A stretch of DNA of 64,000 bases from Lutibacter agarilyticus (lineage in GTDB: Bacteria > Bacteroidota > Bacteroidia > Flavobacteriales > Flavobacteriaceae): positions 62,001-126,000 of the forward strand of contig NZ_FZNT01000009.1 in NCBI RefSeq assembly GCF_900188235.1. Direction: 5' to 3'. Shown here in pieces: positions 26,971 to 36,710 of the stretch. The notes under the pieces are model-generated. The model had not been told where the DNA came from, searched no databases, and worked only from the letters and a program-made list of their open reading frames with translations. The translations under genes and the position numbers were made by a program. Every line of letters begins with the position of its first letter. Positions within the stretch are counted from its first letter, which is position 1.

Positions 26971-27675
26971 ATGTTAAAAAAAATAATAGTTATTCTAATC
27001 GTATTAGTACAGTTTTCAGCATTTGGTCAATTGCAAAATACACTTGATAAAATTACTCAAAGCGGTCTTACAAGCAGTGTAATTGGTGATGGTTTAAAGG
27101 AAGCTTTGGAAAAAGGAATTACAAAACAAGTAACAACGCTTGCTGGTGAAGATGGTTTCTTTAAAAATGAATTGGTGAAAATAGTTTTACCTGAACAACT
27201 TCAAAAAGTAGATAAAACTTTGCGAAAATTAGGAATGGGGCAATTAGCTGATGAGGGATTGAAATTATTGAATAGAGCCGCTGAAGATGCGGTTGGTGAA
27301 GCTATTCCAATTTTTACAGATGCCATAACAGGAATTACTTTTACAGATGCAAAAAATATTTTAGCAGGAAATGAAGATGCAGCAACATCTTATTTACAAA
27401 CAGCTACATCTGAAAAGTTATATGAAAAATTCAACCCAATTATTAAACAGTCTTTTCAAAAAGTTGGGGCTGATAAAGTTTGGGAAACAATTATTAGTAA
27501 ATACAATTCAGTGCCAATGACCAGAGATGTCAACCCTAATTTAACAGATTATGTTACAACTGAAGCTCTTAGTGGAGTTTATAAAATGGTAGCTGTTGAA
27601 GAAAAGGAAATTAGAGGTAAAGTAGGTGAGCGTTCAACAGATTTATTACAAAAAGTATTTGCAGTACAAGATTAA
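26971..27675 (+). CDS. DUF4197 exported protein
   Basis: 234 residues with an N-terminal signal peptide (about 1-19, ending AFG|Q) and a helical DUF4197 domain. The segments SGLTSSVIGDGLKEALEKGI and ITFTDAKNILAGNEDAATSYL are typical of the family, which has no proven function. It follows the DUF5522 gene by 15 nt. Confidence 0.85.
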   Translation: MLKKIIVILIVLVQFSAFGQLQNTLDKITQSGLTSSVIGDGLKEALEKGITKQVTTLAGEDGFFKNELVKIVLPEQLQKVDKTLRKLGMGQLADEGLKLLNRAAEDAVGEAIPIFTDAITGITFTDAKNILAGNEDAATSYLQTATSEKLYEKFNPIIKQSFQKVGADKVWETIISKYNSVPMTRDVNPNLTDYVTTEALSGVYKMVAVEEKEIRGKVGERSTDLLQKVFAVQD

Positions 27676-27697
27676 TTAAAGTTTTGTAAAAAAGGAG

Positions 27698-27771
27698 GCT
27701 ATCTAAAAAGTAAGCTTTTCGTCAACCTTAAATAAATTTAGAATGACGAGTTTTGATGCTTTTTAGATAGC
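27698..27771. repeat. Terminator-like inverted repeat with inserted repeat core (copy B)
   Basis: Perfect 13-nt arms GCTATCTAAAAAG and CTTTTTAGATAGC, followed on the plus strand by eight T residues, enclose 48 nt. The inside reads TTCGTCAACCT at the left and AGAATGACGAGTTT at the right, the same core as in copy A (10999-11134). It lies between convergent genes and can end transcription from both sides. Confidence 0.75.
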
Positions 27772-27781
27772 TTTTTTTTGT

Positions 27782-28588
27782 TTAGAAATGACTTTCTAAT
27801 TTTTTATGTAATTCTTTAAAATAGTCAAACGCCAATAACATTCTAGATCCAGGCCAGCTAAACATTTCGCCATCGGCAAAAACAGTGATAGATCTGTTTG
27901 TAAATGAAGCTATTTCCATAGCGTGCTCATCTTTAAAAGGAAAAGGTTCTGAAGATAAAAATAGCACTTCAGGATCACCTTCATGTCGAATTTTGTTGAT
28001 TTCAACTTTAGGGTAACGACTCATATTTGCATAAATGTTTTCAAACTTATTTAGCTCAAGCATTTCATTTATAAAAGTATCATTCCCTGCAACCATCCAC
28101 GGTTTTGCCCAAATAAAATAGGCAACTTTTCGGGTTGGTTTGTCAGCAATAAATTGTTTAAAATCGTTTAGTTTAAATTCAATTTTATGCGCTAAATTAT
28201 CAGCTTCAGTTCTTCTGTTTAATAGTGAACCCAGTCTAAGAATTAAATCAACAGCTTGTTGAATAGTATTTACATCTGAAAAATAAGTAGGCGCTATTTT
28301 TTCCAACTCAGGAAGCATGTCGTAGGCATTTTCTTCTTTATTACATAAAATAAAATCAGGTTTTAGTGCTTTAATTTTTTCGTAATCTACTTTTTTAGTG
28401 CCACCAATAACGGTTTTCACAGATTTTAAATGATAAGGATGTATGCAAAATTTTGTGATACCAATCAATTCATTTTCCAATGCTAAATCGTACAATAATT
28501 CAGTTTGTGAAGGAACTAACGATACAATTCTTTTAGGTGTAGATTTTAAGGTGATTTCTCTTCCAATTTGATCTTTAACTGTTTTCAT
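27782..28588 (-). CDS. BtuF-like helical-backbone metal receptor without signal peptide
   Basis: 268 residues of the periplasmic-binding type III fold used for cobalamin, haem and siderophores (KRIVSLVPSQTELLYDLALENELIGITKFC at the start, GSRMLLAFDYFKEL near the end). The protein begins directly with MKTVKDQIGREITLKSTPKRIVSL, so it has neither a signal peptide nor a lipobox. It therefore looks cytoplasmic, or an upstream exported start was lost. No permease or ATPase gene of such a system is adjacent. Confidence 0.8.
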   Translation of the reverse strand: MKTVKDQIGREITLKSTPKRIVSLVPSQTELLYDLALENELIGITKFCIHPYHLKSVKTVIGGTKKVDYEKIKALKPDFILCNKEENAYDMLPELEKIAPTYFSDVNTIQQAVDLILRLGSLLNRRTEADNLAHKIEFKLNDFKQFIADKPTRKVAYFIWAKPWMVAGNDTFINEMLELNKFENIYANMSRYPKVEINKIRHEGDPEVLFLSSEPFPFKDEHAMEIASFTNRSITVFADGEMFSWPGSRMLLAFDYFKELHKKLESHF

Positions 28589-28703
28589 TTTAAAAATATG
28601 AATTACGATTTTCAGGCACTATTTCTTATGTAAATAGCTACATTGTTAATAAATTTCAAGTAAAAGTAGCTCTCGACTTTACTAGAAATGATATTTTTTA
28701 AAC

Positions 28704-29172
28704 TTCTCACTTCTCACTTCTCACTTCTCACTTCTCACTTCTCACTTCTCACTTCTCACTTCTCACTTCTCACTTCTCACTTCTCACTTCTCACTTCTCA
28801 CTTCTCACTTCTCACTTCTCACTTCTCACTTCTCACTTCTCACTTCTCACTTCTCACTTCTCACTTCTCACTTCTCACTTCTCACTTCTCACTTCTCACT
28901 TCTCACTTCTCACTTCTCACTTCTCACTTCTCACTTTTCACTTCTCACTTCTCACTTCTCACTTCTCACTTCTCACTTCTCACTTCTCACTTCTCACTTC
29001 TCACTTTTCACTTCTCACTTCTCACTTCTCACTTTTCACTTTTCACTTCTCACTTCTCACTTCTCACTTCTCACTTCTCACTTCTCACTTCTCACTTCTC
29101 ACTTCTCATTTCTCACTTCTCACTTCTCACTTCTCACTTCTCACTTCTCACTTCTCATTTCTCACTTCTCAC
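28704..29172. repeat. Heptamer tandem array, 67 units of TTCTCAC
   Basis: 469 nt without indels, exactly 67 consecutive 7-nt units. Nearly all are TTCTCAC; a few are TTTTCAC or TTCTCAT. The array fills most of the gap between pyrF and the BtuF-like gene and overlaps the last codons and the stop of pyrF. The plus strand is open as a heptapeptide LLTSHFS repeat, but that is an effect of the unit and not evidence for a protein. Confidence 0.95.
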
Positions 29173-29982
29173 TTCTAAAATAGCTGCCATTTCTTGTTGT
29201 AATTTTTGTGCTTCTTTCTGTGCTTTTATGGCAAAATCTTCACCTTTTCCAGCGTAAATAATTCCTCTTGAAGAGTTAATTAACAATCCACAATCCTTAT
29301 TCAATCCGTATTTACAAACATCCTGTAAATTTCCACCTTGCGCACCAACACCTGGAACTAGTAAAAAATGATCTGGAACTATTTTTCTTATGGTTGAAAA
29401 ATATTCAGCTTTGGTAGCACCAACAACAAACATTAAATTTTCTGAATTTTTCCAAGTAATTGCGGTTTTTAGCACTTCTTTATACAATTCATCATGTTCA
29501 GTTTTCAACCCTTGAAAATCCAAACCTCCTTTGTTAGAAGTTAACGCTAGAAGAATGGTCGTTTTATTTTCAAAAGCTAAAAATGGCTCAACAGAATCGC
29601 TTCCCATATAAGGAGCCACCGTTACCGAATCAAAATTTAAATCTTCAAAAAAAGCTTTTGCATACATTGTTGAGGTGTTTCCAATATCGCCTCTTTTAGC
29701 ATCAGCGATGGTGAAAATCTCTGGGTAGTTTTCGTTGATGTAGTTGATTGTTTTTTCCAACGCTTTCCATCCTTTAATACCGTAAGCTTCATAAAAAGCG
29801 GTATTTGGTTTGTAGGCAACCGCTAAATGGTGCGTAGCATCAATTAGTTGCTTGTTGAATTCGAAAATTGGATCTTCTTCGGCTAATAAATGTGTTGGAA
29901 TTTTAGTAATGTCAACATCTAAACCAATACATAGAAACGATTTTTTTTGTTGAATTTGTTCAATAAGTGCTTGTCTATTCAT
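29155..29982 (-). CDS. pyrF: Orotidine 5'-phosphate decarboxylase
   Basis: 275 residues from ATG 29982, the length of the type 2 family. The catalytic D-x-K-R-x-D is present in [12 protein letters not shown]. It makes UMP in pyrimidine synthesis. The last codons (EVRSEK and the stop) lie inside the heptamer array, so the array supplies the stop. An upstream in-frame start at 30006 is a non-ATG codon and is not favoured. Confidence 0.93.
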   Translation of the reverse strand: MNRQALIEQIQQKKSFLCIGLDVDITKIPTHLLAEEDPIFEFNKQLIDATHHLAVAYKPNTAFYEAYGIKGWKALEKTINYINENYPEIFTIADAKRGDIGNTSTMYAKAFFEDLNFDSVTVAPYMGSDSVEPFLAFENKTTILLALTSNKGGLDFQGLKTEHDELYKEVLKTAITWKNSENLMFVVGATKAEYFSTIRKIVPDHFLLVPGVGAQGGNLQDVCKYGLNKDCGLLINSSRGIIYAGKGEDFAIKAQKEAQKLQQEMAAILEVRSEK

Positions 29983-30058
29983 AACTTCAAATAAAGAGTT
30001 CCGCAAAAGTAGTAATTTTAATACTTTAAGTTATATTTGTTTACTAAATATTCTTGTA

Positions 30059-31135
30059 TTGATTCGTTATATTTTAAATAAATTATTTTATGGATTGCTA
30101 ACACTGTTTGGTGTGGTTACCGTTATATTTTTCTTATTTAATATTTTACCCGGTGATCCTGCACGTATGATGTTAGACCAACGAGAAGATGCGGAACAGT
30201 TGGCTAATATTAGAAAGAAATATGGTTTTGATCAGCCTGTTGCAACACAGTATTTGTATTATTTAAACGATTTATCGCCTGTTTCAGTTCACTCAAACAA
30301 TCCAGAAAATTACACGTTTTTAAAAAGTGATAAATATACGTTTGCTGAATTGTTTTCAATAGGGAATAAAACAATGGTAATTAAATATCCTTATTTGCGA
30401 ACATCATTTCAAATGAACGATAAAAATGTTTCAGAAGTAATTGCTGAAACACTTCCAAATACAGCAATTTTAGCCATATCAGCAATCACAATAGCTATAA
30501 TTATTGGCATATTTTTTGGCATACTTTCAGCATTGTATAAAGATACTTTTTTTGACCGTTTTATTGCTGTTATAAGCACTTTAGGAATGAGTGTACCATC
30601 TTTCTTTTCGGCCATTTTATTTGCTTGGTTGTTTGGTTTTGTGTGGCATAAATACACGGATTTAAATATGACAGGAAGTTTGTATGAAGTAGATGATTTT
30701 GGAGAACACATTACTATTCAATGGAAAAATTTAATATTGCCAGCCATTGTTTTAGGGATACGACCTTTAGCAGTTGTAATACAGTTAACCAGAAATTCGT
30801 TGTTAGAAGTTTTAAACCAGGATTATATTAGAACGGCAAAAGCGAAAGGACTTTCAACGTTTAAAATAATAAAATCACATGCCTTAAAAAATGCATTAAA
30901 TCCTGTTGTAACGGCTGTTTCGGGTTGGTTTGCTTCTTTATTGGCAGGTGCTGTTTTTGTTGAATACATTTTTAACTGGAATGGCTTAGGGAAAGAAATA
31001 GTAAATGCCTTAAATACGCTTGATTTACCTGTGATAATGGGAAGTGTGTTAATTATTGCTACGATGTTTATTGTAATTAATATTTTGGTTGATATTTTAT
31101 ATGGAGTGTTAGACCCAAGAATTAGAATAAAATAA
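30059..31135 (+). CDS. ABC transporter permease, DppB/OppB type
   Basis: 358 residues with six membrane helices. It has the N-terminal MIRYILNKLFYGLLTLFGV and ILPGDPARMML of dipeptide permeases, and the EAA-type loop TRNSLLEVLNQDYIRTAKAKG. The start is TTG (30059); no ATG exists in frame upstream and the N-terminus matches the family. The helix 1-2 loop is long (about residues 75-120). No DppC, ATPase or binding-protein gene is adjacent, so its partners must be elsewhere. Confidence 0.85.
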   Translation: MIRYILNKLFYGLLTLFGVVTVIFFLFNILPGDPARMMLDQREDAEQLANIRKKYGFDQPVATQYLYYLNDLSPVSVHSNNPENYTFLKSDKYTFAELFSIGNKTMVIKYPYLRTSFQMNDKNVSEVIAETLPNTAILAISAITIAIIIGIFFGILSALYKDTFFDRFIAVISTLGMSVPSFFSAILFAWLFGFVWHKYTDLNMTGSLYEVDDFGEHITIQWKNLILPAIVLGIRPLAVVIQLTRNSLLEVLNQDYIRTAKAKGLSTFKIIKSHALKNALNPVVTAVSGWFASLLAGAVFVEYIFNWNGLGKEIVNALNTLDLPVIMGSVLIIATMFIVINILVDILYGVLDPRIRIK

Positions 31136-31259
31136 AGTTGCCTTGTTGATTTTCAATCGAAAACGATTGCGGAAACAATCCTGTTTTTAATCCTTTATTA
31201 ACGTGTAAAATAGTAAATTTGTAAGGTAAAACTAAAGATATAAAGTAAAATATAATACC

Positions 31260-32018
31260 ATGAGAAAACAAATAGTTGCAGGAAACTGGAAAATGAACAA
31301 AACTGTTCAAGAATCTACACAATTAGCTGATGAAATTGTTGGAGAAGTTAAAGGTTTAACACTTGATAATACACGTGTAATTGTTACACCAACTTTTGTA
31401 AACATTAGTGAAGTTCTAAAAGTTACTGAAGGTTCAGCTGTTGAAGTTGCTGCACAAAACATGCACCAAGCTAAAAGTGGAGCTTATACAGGAGAAATTT
31501 CTGCTGAAATGTTAACATCATTAGGTTTAAAAACTGTTATTTTAGGTCATTCTGAAAGACGTGAATATTTTGGTGAAACTGATGCTATTTTAGCTGAAAA
31601 AGTAGATGCTGCTTTGGCAAACGGATTAGAAGTAATTTTCTGTTTTGGTGAAGTTTTAGAAGATAGAAAATCAGACAATCACTTCAATGTTGTTGAAAGT
31701 CAAATTAAAAATGGATTATTCCATTTACCAGTTGATGCTTGGAAAAATATTGTTTTAGCATACGAGCCAGTTTGGGCTATTGGAACTGGTGAAACTGCTT
31801 CTCCTGAACAAGCGCAAGAAATGCACGCTTTTATTCGTAAAATTGTTGCTGAACAATACAATGCTGAGCTTGCTGATAACGTATCAATTTTATACGGAGG
31901 AAGTGTTAAACCTGGAAATGCAAAAGAAATTTTCTCTAAAGAAGATGTTGATGGTGGTTTAATTGGTGGAGCTGCTTTAAATGCAGAAGATTTTATTGCA
32001 TTGGTAAAATCATTCTAA
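31260..32018 (+). CDS. tpiA: Triosephosphate isomerase
   Basis: 252 residues. Catalytic Lys (NWKMN), His (LGHSERREYF) and Glu (AYEPVWAIGTG) are all present. It interconverts dihydroxyacetone phosphate and glyceraldehyde 3-phosphate, and would also handle the product of the rhamnose aldolase encoded far downstream. TAAATTTG at 31214-31221 is a candidate -7 box. Confidence 0.97.
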   Translation: MRKQIVAGNWKMNKTVQESTQLADEIVGEVKGLTLDNTRVIVTPTFVNISEVLKVTEGSAVEVAAQNMHQAKSGAYTGEISAEMLTSLGLKTVILGHSERREYFGETDAILAEKVDAALANGLEVIFCFGEVLEDRKSDNHFNVVESQIKNGLFHLPVDAWKNIVLAYEPVWAIGTGETASPEQAQEMHAFIRKIVAEQYNAELADNVSILYGGSVKPGNAKEIFSKEDVDGGLIGGAALNAEDFIALVKSF

Positions 32019-32045
32019 GAAAAAGTTAAAATACTTACAAAATAC

Positions 32046-32082
32046 AATACGGTTTTCTTTCAATATGAAAGGAAACCGTATT
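32046..32082 (+). terminator. Terminator hairpin after tpiA
   Basis: Arms of 16 nt (32046-32061 and 32067-32082, one G-U pair) with a 5-nt loop, followed by TTT. The downstream arm overlaps TATTTTTG (32079-32086), which may act as the -7 box of prmA. Confidence 0.7.
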
Positions 32083-32105
32083 TTTGCATTCTGAACACAT
32101 AAATT

Positions 32106-32939
32106 ATGATAAATTATATAGGTTACACGTTTAAAGTGAGTCCGAAAGAACCAGCAACCGAGATTTTAATTGCACAATTAGGATTGGAAGGATTTGAGAG
32201 TTTTGTTGAAAATGAAGACGGTGTAACGGCTTACATTCAAGAAGGAGATTGGAATCCAATTATTTTAGAAGACATTCAAATTTTAAATTCAGATGAGTTT
32301 GAGATAACCTATGTTGAAGAAGTTATTGAGCAAACCAATTGGAATAGTGAGTGGGAAAAGAATTTCAATCAAATTCAGGTAGATAATTTGGTAAGTATCC
32401 GTGCACCATTTCACGAAAACCCAAATTTAAAATACGATATTGTTATTGAGCCAAAAATGAGTTTTGGAACAGGTCATCATGAAACTACACATATGATGGT
32501 GCAGCAATTAATTGATTTAGATTTGACCAATAAAAAAGTGTTGGATATGGGGTGTGGAACTGGAATTTTAGCAATTTTTGCTGAAATGAAAGGAGCAAAT
32601 CCAATTGATGCTATTGATATTGATAATTGGTGTTACGAAAATTCTATAGAAAATGTAGAACGAAATAATTGTCAACATATTACTGTTTTTGAAGGAGATG
32701 CAGCATTGTTAGCAGGTAAAAGTTACGATATAATTATAGCGAATATTAACAGAAATATTTTATTAAATGATATGGAAGCTTATATGAATTGCTTAAATAA
32801 AGAAGGAGTTATTTTATTTAGCGGTTTTTATACAGAAGATATTCCTATTATTGATGCTGAAGTATTAAAATATGGTTTAAAATTAGATAAAACTATTGAG
32901 CGAAATAATTGGGTGTCTTTGAAATATATTTCTGAATAA
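32106..32939 (+). CDS. prmA: Ribosomal protein L11 methyltransferase
   Basis: 277 residues with N-terminal substrate domain and a class I SAM-binding domain (VLDMGCGTGILAIFA, IANINRNILL). It trimethylates L11. Its stop overlaps the start of the next gene by one base (TAATG). Confidence 0.9.
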   Translation: MINYIGYTFKVSPKEPATEILIAQLGLEGFESFVENEDGVTAYIQEGDWNPIILEDIQILNSDEFEITYVEEVIEQTNWNSEWEKNFNQIQVDNLVSIRAPFHENPNLKYDIVIEPKMSFGTGHHETTHMMVQQLIDLDLTNKKVLDMGCGTGILAIFAEMKGANPIDAIDIDNWCYENSIENVERNNCQHITVFEGDAALLAGKSYDIIIANINRNILLNDMEAYMNCLNKEGVILFSGFYTEDIPIIDAEVLKYGLKLDKTIERNNWVSLKYISE

Positions 32940-33979
32940 TGATCGTTTATGGTGGTTCATATACTGAAGAAGTTGGTCCCGGATTAAGTGGGACGGGAAA
33001 TGGTATTTATTGTTTTTATTTTAATAATGAAAATGGTGAACTATTCTTATTAAATACTTTTTTGAGCAGAAACACTAGTTATATTGCTATTTCAGAAGAT
33101 AAAAAATACTTGTTTAGTTTTCAAGAGGTTTCATTAGATAAAAAACCAATAGTTCTTTCATATTTTATAAATGATGATTGCTCATTGGATCTAATAAACC
33201 AACAGCCAATTGAAGGAGGTTTACCATGTCATTTAGATGTGATAAATAATGAAACATTAGCTGTTGCTTGTTACCAAACAGGAAGTGTTCATTTATTTCC
33301 AATTAACCAAAATGGATCATTAGAGAAAAGTTCTCAAATTATAACAAACATTGGAACAAGTGTAAATGTTGTAAGACAAGAATGTGCACATTCTCATATG
33401 ATAGCTGTACAAAACAATCAAATTTTTGTACCAGATTTAGGTATAGATAAAGTGATTGTTTTTAATGAGAATAAAAACTCATTAATAGAAGATTATAACA
33501 TTAAAATGGCTTTAGGAGCAGGGCCAAGGCATATTGTTTTTCATCCATTGGGTGAATATGGTTTTGTTATTAACGAATTAACAGGTGGTATTTCAATAGT
33601 GAAAAAGATAAATGCTAAATTTGAAATTATAGATAATATTAGTTCAATTCCAAATACATATAAAGGAACTCCTTCAGCAGCAGCCATAAAAATAAGTCCA
33701 GATGGTAATTTTTTATATGTTTCAAATAGAGGAAGTAATACTATTGCTATTTTTAAATTTATAGCTGAAAGTGGTAAACTAATGTTGGTAGATCAACAAC
33801 CTACAGGAGGTGAAACTCCAAGAGATTTTACAATTTCTCCAACAGGAAAATGGTTGTTAGTTGCTAACCAAGATTCAAATAATATAATTGTTTTTAAAAG
33901 AGATTTAAATTCTGGAAAGCTTACAGAGGTGTATAAAAATAACGAAGCGGAATCTGTAGTTTGTTTAAAATTTTTATAA
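32939..33979 (+). CDS. Lactonase-family seven-bladed propeller protein
   Basis: 346 residues of the 6-phosphogluconolactonase (YbhE/Pgl) type: repeated blades with HLDVINNETLAVACYQTGS, GPRHIVFHPLGEYGFVINE and PRDFTISPTGKWLLVANQDS. No signal peptide is seen, so it is cytoplasmic. The lactone it hydrolyses is uncertain; family members act on 6-phosphogluconolactone or other sugar lactones. Translation is coupled to prmA. Confidence 0.82.
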   Translation: MIVYGGSYTEEVGPGLSGTGNGIYCFYFNNENGELFLLNTFLSRNTSYIAISEDKKYLFSFQEVSLDKKPIVLSYFINDDCSLDLINQQPIEGGLPCHLDVINNETLAVACYQTGSVHLFPINQNGSLEKSSQIITNIGTSVNVVRQECAHSHMIAVQNNQIFVPDLGIDKVIVFNENKNSLIEDYNIKMALGAGPRHIVFHPLGEYGFVINELTGGISIVKKINAKFEIIDNISSIPNTYKGTPSAAAIKISPDGNFLYVSNRGSNTIAIFKFIAESGKLMLVDQQPTGGETPRDFTISPTGKWLLVANQDSNNIIVFKRDLNSGKLTEVYKNNEAESVVCLKFL

Positions 33980-33992
33980 ATTAGTTGAAATT

Positions 33993-34268
33993 ATGAGTAC
34001 AAAAGAAAAAATACAGGAAGAAGTTGATGTTTTAGAGCAGGAGTCAAATTTAAATGAAATAGTGTTATTTAATGATGATGTAAATACATTTGATTTTGTG
34101 ATAGACTCTTTAATTGAAGTTTGTGAGCACACTTTAGAGCAAGCAGAGCAATGTACTATGTTAGTGCATTATAAAGGGAAATGTACGGTTAAAACTGGAG
34201 AGTATAAAGACTTAGAGCCGCGCTGTACTAAATTGTTAAGCAGAGGGCTTTCAGCTGAAATTATATAG
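33993..34268 (+). CDS. clpS: ClpS, N-end rule adaptor of ClpA/ClpC
   Basis: 91 residues with the ClpS core: VLFNDDVNTFDFVIDSL, the histidine-containing EHTLEQAEQC helix, and GKCTVKTGEY. It hands N-degron proteins to the Clp protease. It follows the lactonase gene by 13 nt and ends the prmA unit before a clear terminator. Confidence 0.92.
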   Translation: MSTKEKIQEEVDVLEQESNLNEIVLFNDDVNTFDFVIDSLIEVCEHTLEQAEQCTMLVHYKGKCTVKTGEYKDLEPRCTKLLSRGLSAEII

Positions 34269-34290
34269 TAAAATTTTAAAATTTATTTAA

Positions 34291-34321
34291 AAACCTAACA
34301 AGAAATTACCTTGTTAGGTTT
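34291..34321 (+). terminator. Terminator hairpin after clpS
   Basis: Perfect 12-nt arms AAACCTAACAAG and CTTGTTAGGTTT with a 7-nt loop, followed by a T-run. Confidence 0.8.
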
Positions 34322-34458
34322 TTTTATGCACATATTTTTTAAAACATTTTTTTTTATCTTAATGAAAAAAAAGTTGAATAAATATGAAATTTATCAGTTA
34401 CTATCGTTTTATGAAATTATATTTTTGATTTGATGAATTTTAAAAAAATATAATTGAA

Positions 34459-35088
34459 ATGAAATTAAGAACACTATTTATTGGATTGTTAGTAGTTGCT
34501 GTAGTTAGTTGTAACTCAAAACCTGCTCAAGAAAAAAAGAAAGATGTAGTACAGCAAGAAGTACAAGCTTCCAAAAAGATTATTCAAAATTTTACAATTG
34601 CAAACAAAGCTGCAGGTGATTTTAAGGTTGGAGATGAAATTGTATTTCCAACTAAAAATGATATTTATAAGTTAGAAAAAAGTGTTGTAACTAAAATGGT
34701 TGAAGGTGAAGAAGAAAAAGAAACAATTTATACTGTTTTAGATAACAACGAAAAATTATTGAATTTAGAAACTGTTGAATATTTAGAATCAGGTATTGTT
34801 GTTGAAAAAATTGGTGAGCTATTGGTTTTTTCAGCTAAGTTTAAAACAAGTGAAGGTATAGGAGTATCATCAACTATTGACGAATTTATAGCAGCATATC
34901 CAACCTATAAAATTTGGTACACATATGTAAGCGATATGTATGTGCTAGAAACGGAAAGTGTTAACGCACAATTTCTTTTAGATAAGAACGATTTTACAGG
35001 TGAATTAAAAATTTCAAGTGACCAAGAGTTTTTAAAGAAAACCGATTTTAAATCAAATTCTAAAATTGTAGGGATTAGAATTTATTAA
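34459..35088 (+). CDS. Lipoprotein of unknown function
   Basis: 209 residues with a type II signal peptide (lipobox VVSC, Cys18) followed by a charged Lys/Gln linker. A beta-rich domain follows (about 45-209). No family is recognised. It has its own terminator and no obvious partner; it faces the carboxylase genes. Confidence 0.7.
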   Translation: MKLRTLFIGLLVVAVVSCNSKPAQEKKKDVVQQEVQASKKIIQNFTIANKAAGDFKVGDEIVFPTKNDIYKLEKSVVTKMVEGEEEKETIYTVLDNNEKLLNLETVEYLESGIVVEKIGELLVFSAKFKTSEGIGVSSTIDEFIAAYPTYKIWYTYVSDMYVLETESVNAQFLLDKNDFTGELKISSDQEFLKKTDFKSNSKIVGIRIY

Positions 35089-35093
35089 AAAAA

Positions 35094-35130
35094 AGAGACT
35101 GTCTTAATTACTGTTTTTGAGACAGTCTCT
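35094..35130. terminator. Bidirectional terminator
   Basis: Perfect 11-nt arms AGAGACTGTCT and AGACAGTCTCT, with A-runs on the left and a T-rich right flank, between two convergent genes. Confidence 0.75.
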
Positions 35131-35138
35131 ATTTTATG

Positions 35139-36692
35139 TTACAACGGAATATTTCCATGTTTACGGTCGGGCTTATTAATTTCTTTGTTTTCTAACATTT
35201 GAAATGCTTTTATTAATTTTCTACGTGTATTTTTTGGGTAAATTACTTCATCAATAAAACCACGTCTTGCCGCCCTATAAGGATCTGCAAATTTATATGC
35301 ATATTCGGCTTCTTTTTCCTTCAGTTTTTCTTCAGAATTTTTAGCAGATTTAATTTCGTTTTTAAAAATAATTTCAGCAGCTCCTTTTGCACCCATCACA
35401 GCAATTTCAGCAGTAGGCCAAGCAAAATTCATATCAGCTCCAATATGTTTAGAGTTCATTACATCATAAGCTCCACCGTATGCTTTACGGGTAATTACTG
35501 TAATTTTTGGTACGGTAGCTTCGCTTAAAGCATACAATAATTTAGCACCATTTTTTATAATACCATTCCATTCTTGATCGGTTCCAGGTAAAAATCCAGG
35601 AACATCAACTAACACTAATAAAGGAATGTTAAAACAATCGCAAAAACGCGTAAAACGTGCTGCTTTAATAGAACTGTTTGTATCTAAACAACCTGCTAAT
35701 TGCATTGGCTGATTGGCTACAATACCAATACTTCTTCCTCCCAGTCTTGCAAAGCCAATAATTATATTTTCGGCATAGTTTTTTTGAATTTCAAAAAATG
35801 AATCTTCATCAATAATACCCGTAATAACATCGAGCATATTGTATGGTTTATGTGCATCTTCAGGAATTAAACCAATTAAATGCGGTCTTAATTCTTCACC
35901 CAGTTCATAAGGGATTTTTTTGGTGGTTTCCTTATTGTTTTGAGGCATATAACTTAAAAGTGTTTTAAGATCTTCTAAGCATTGAATGTCGTTTGCAGCA
36001 GTTAAATGTGCTACACCCGATTTTGTTGAATGTGTACTAGCACCTCCTAATTCTTCTGAAGTAACTTCTTCATTAGTTACTGTTTTTACAACATTCGGAC
36101 CGGTTACAAACATATAGCTAGTGTCTTCAACCATAATGGTAAAATCGGTCATAGCAGGTGAATAAACAGCGCCACCAGCACAAGGTCCCATAATAGCTGA
36201 TAGTTGAGGAATAACACCCGAAGATTGTACATTTCTATGAAAAATATCGGCATAACCACCCAAAGATTTTACCCCTTCTTGAATACGTGCACCACCAGAA
36301 TCATTTAAACCAATACACGGAGCACCAACCTTAACAGCGTGATCCATAATTTTACAAATTTTCTCGGCATGTGTTTCAGATAAAGCGCCTCCAAAAACGG
36401 TGAAATCTTGTGCAAAAACATAGACTAAACGCTCATTAATTGTTCCGTAGCCAGTGACTACACCATCACCAAAAAAGAGTTGATCTTCCATACCAAAATC
36501 AGTTGTTCTATGGGTAACCAAAACACCCATTTCTTCAAAAGACCCTTCGTCAAGTAAATAATTTATGCGTTCTCTAGCTGTAAGTTTTTTCTTAGCATGT
36601 TGTTTTGCAATGCGTTTTTCGCCACCTCCTAATTGCGCCAAAGCAACCCTTTTGTCTAATTTTTCAATTTTAGTATCCATTTGTTTATCCAT
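35139..36692 (-). CDS. Acyl-CoA carboxylase, carboxyltransferase (beta) subunit
   Basis: 517 residues of the PccB/MmdA type, with a duplicated crotonase fold. Visible are [35 protein letters not shown] and the C-terminal [23 protein letters not shown]. It carboxylates an acyl-CoA, most likely propionyl-CoA, using carboxybiotin. It is the last gene of a minus-strand operon with the biotin carboxylase (18 nt apart) and the biotin carrier. Acetyl-CoA specificity cannot be ruled out. A sodium-pumping decarboxylase role is unlikely without membrane subunits. Confidence 0.87.
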   Translation of the reverse strand: MDKQMDTKIEKLDKRVALAQLGGGEKRIAKQHAKKKLTARERINYLLDEGSFEEMGVLVTHRTTDFGMEDQLFFGDGVVTGYGTINERLVYVFAQDFTVFGGALSETHAEKICKIMDHAVKVGAPCIGLNDSGGARIQEGVKSLGGYADIFHRNVQSSGVIPQLSAIMGPCAGGAVYSPAMTDFTIMVEDTSYMFVTGPNVVKTVTNEEVTSEELGGASTHSTKSGVAHLTAANDIQCLEDLKTLLSYMPQNNKETTKKIPYELGEELRPHLIGLIPEDAHKPYNMLDVITGIIDEDSFFEIQKNYAENIIIGFARLGGRSIGIVANQPMQLAGCLDTNSSIKAARFTRFCDCFNIPLLVLVDVPGFLPGTDQEWNGIIKNGAKLLYALSEATVPKITVITRKAYGGAYDVMNSKHIGADMNFAWPTAEIAVMGAKGAAEIIFKNEIKSAKNSEEKLKEKEAEYAYKFADPYRAARRGFIDEVIYPKNTRRKLIKAFQMLENKEINKPDRKHGNIPL

Positions 36693-36710
36693 AATGATCT
36701 ATTTTGGCTG

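Noticed and set aside
28704-29172. CRISPR-like array
   Set aside because: Contiguous 7-nt units with no spacers and no cas genes.
28688-29257. Open frame of repeated LLTSHFS heptapeptides
   Set aside because: It only reflects a 7-nt repeat with no stop in that strand, and it overlaps the 3' end of pyrF on the other strand.
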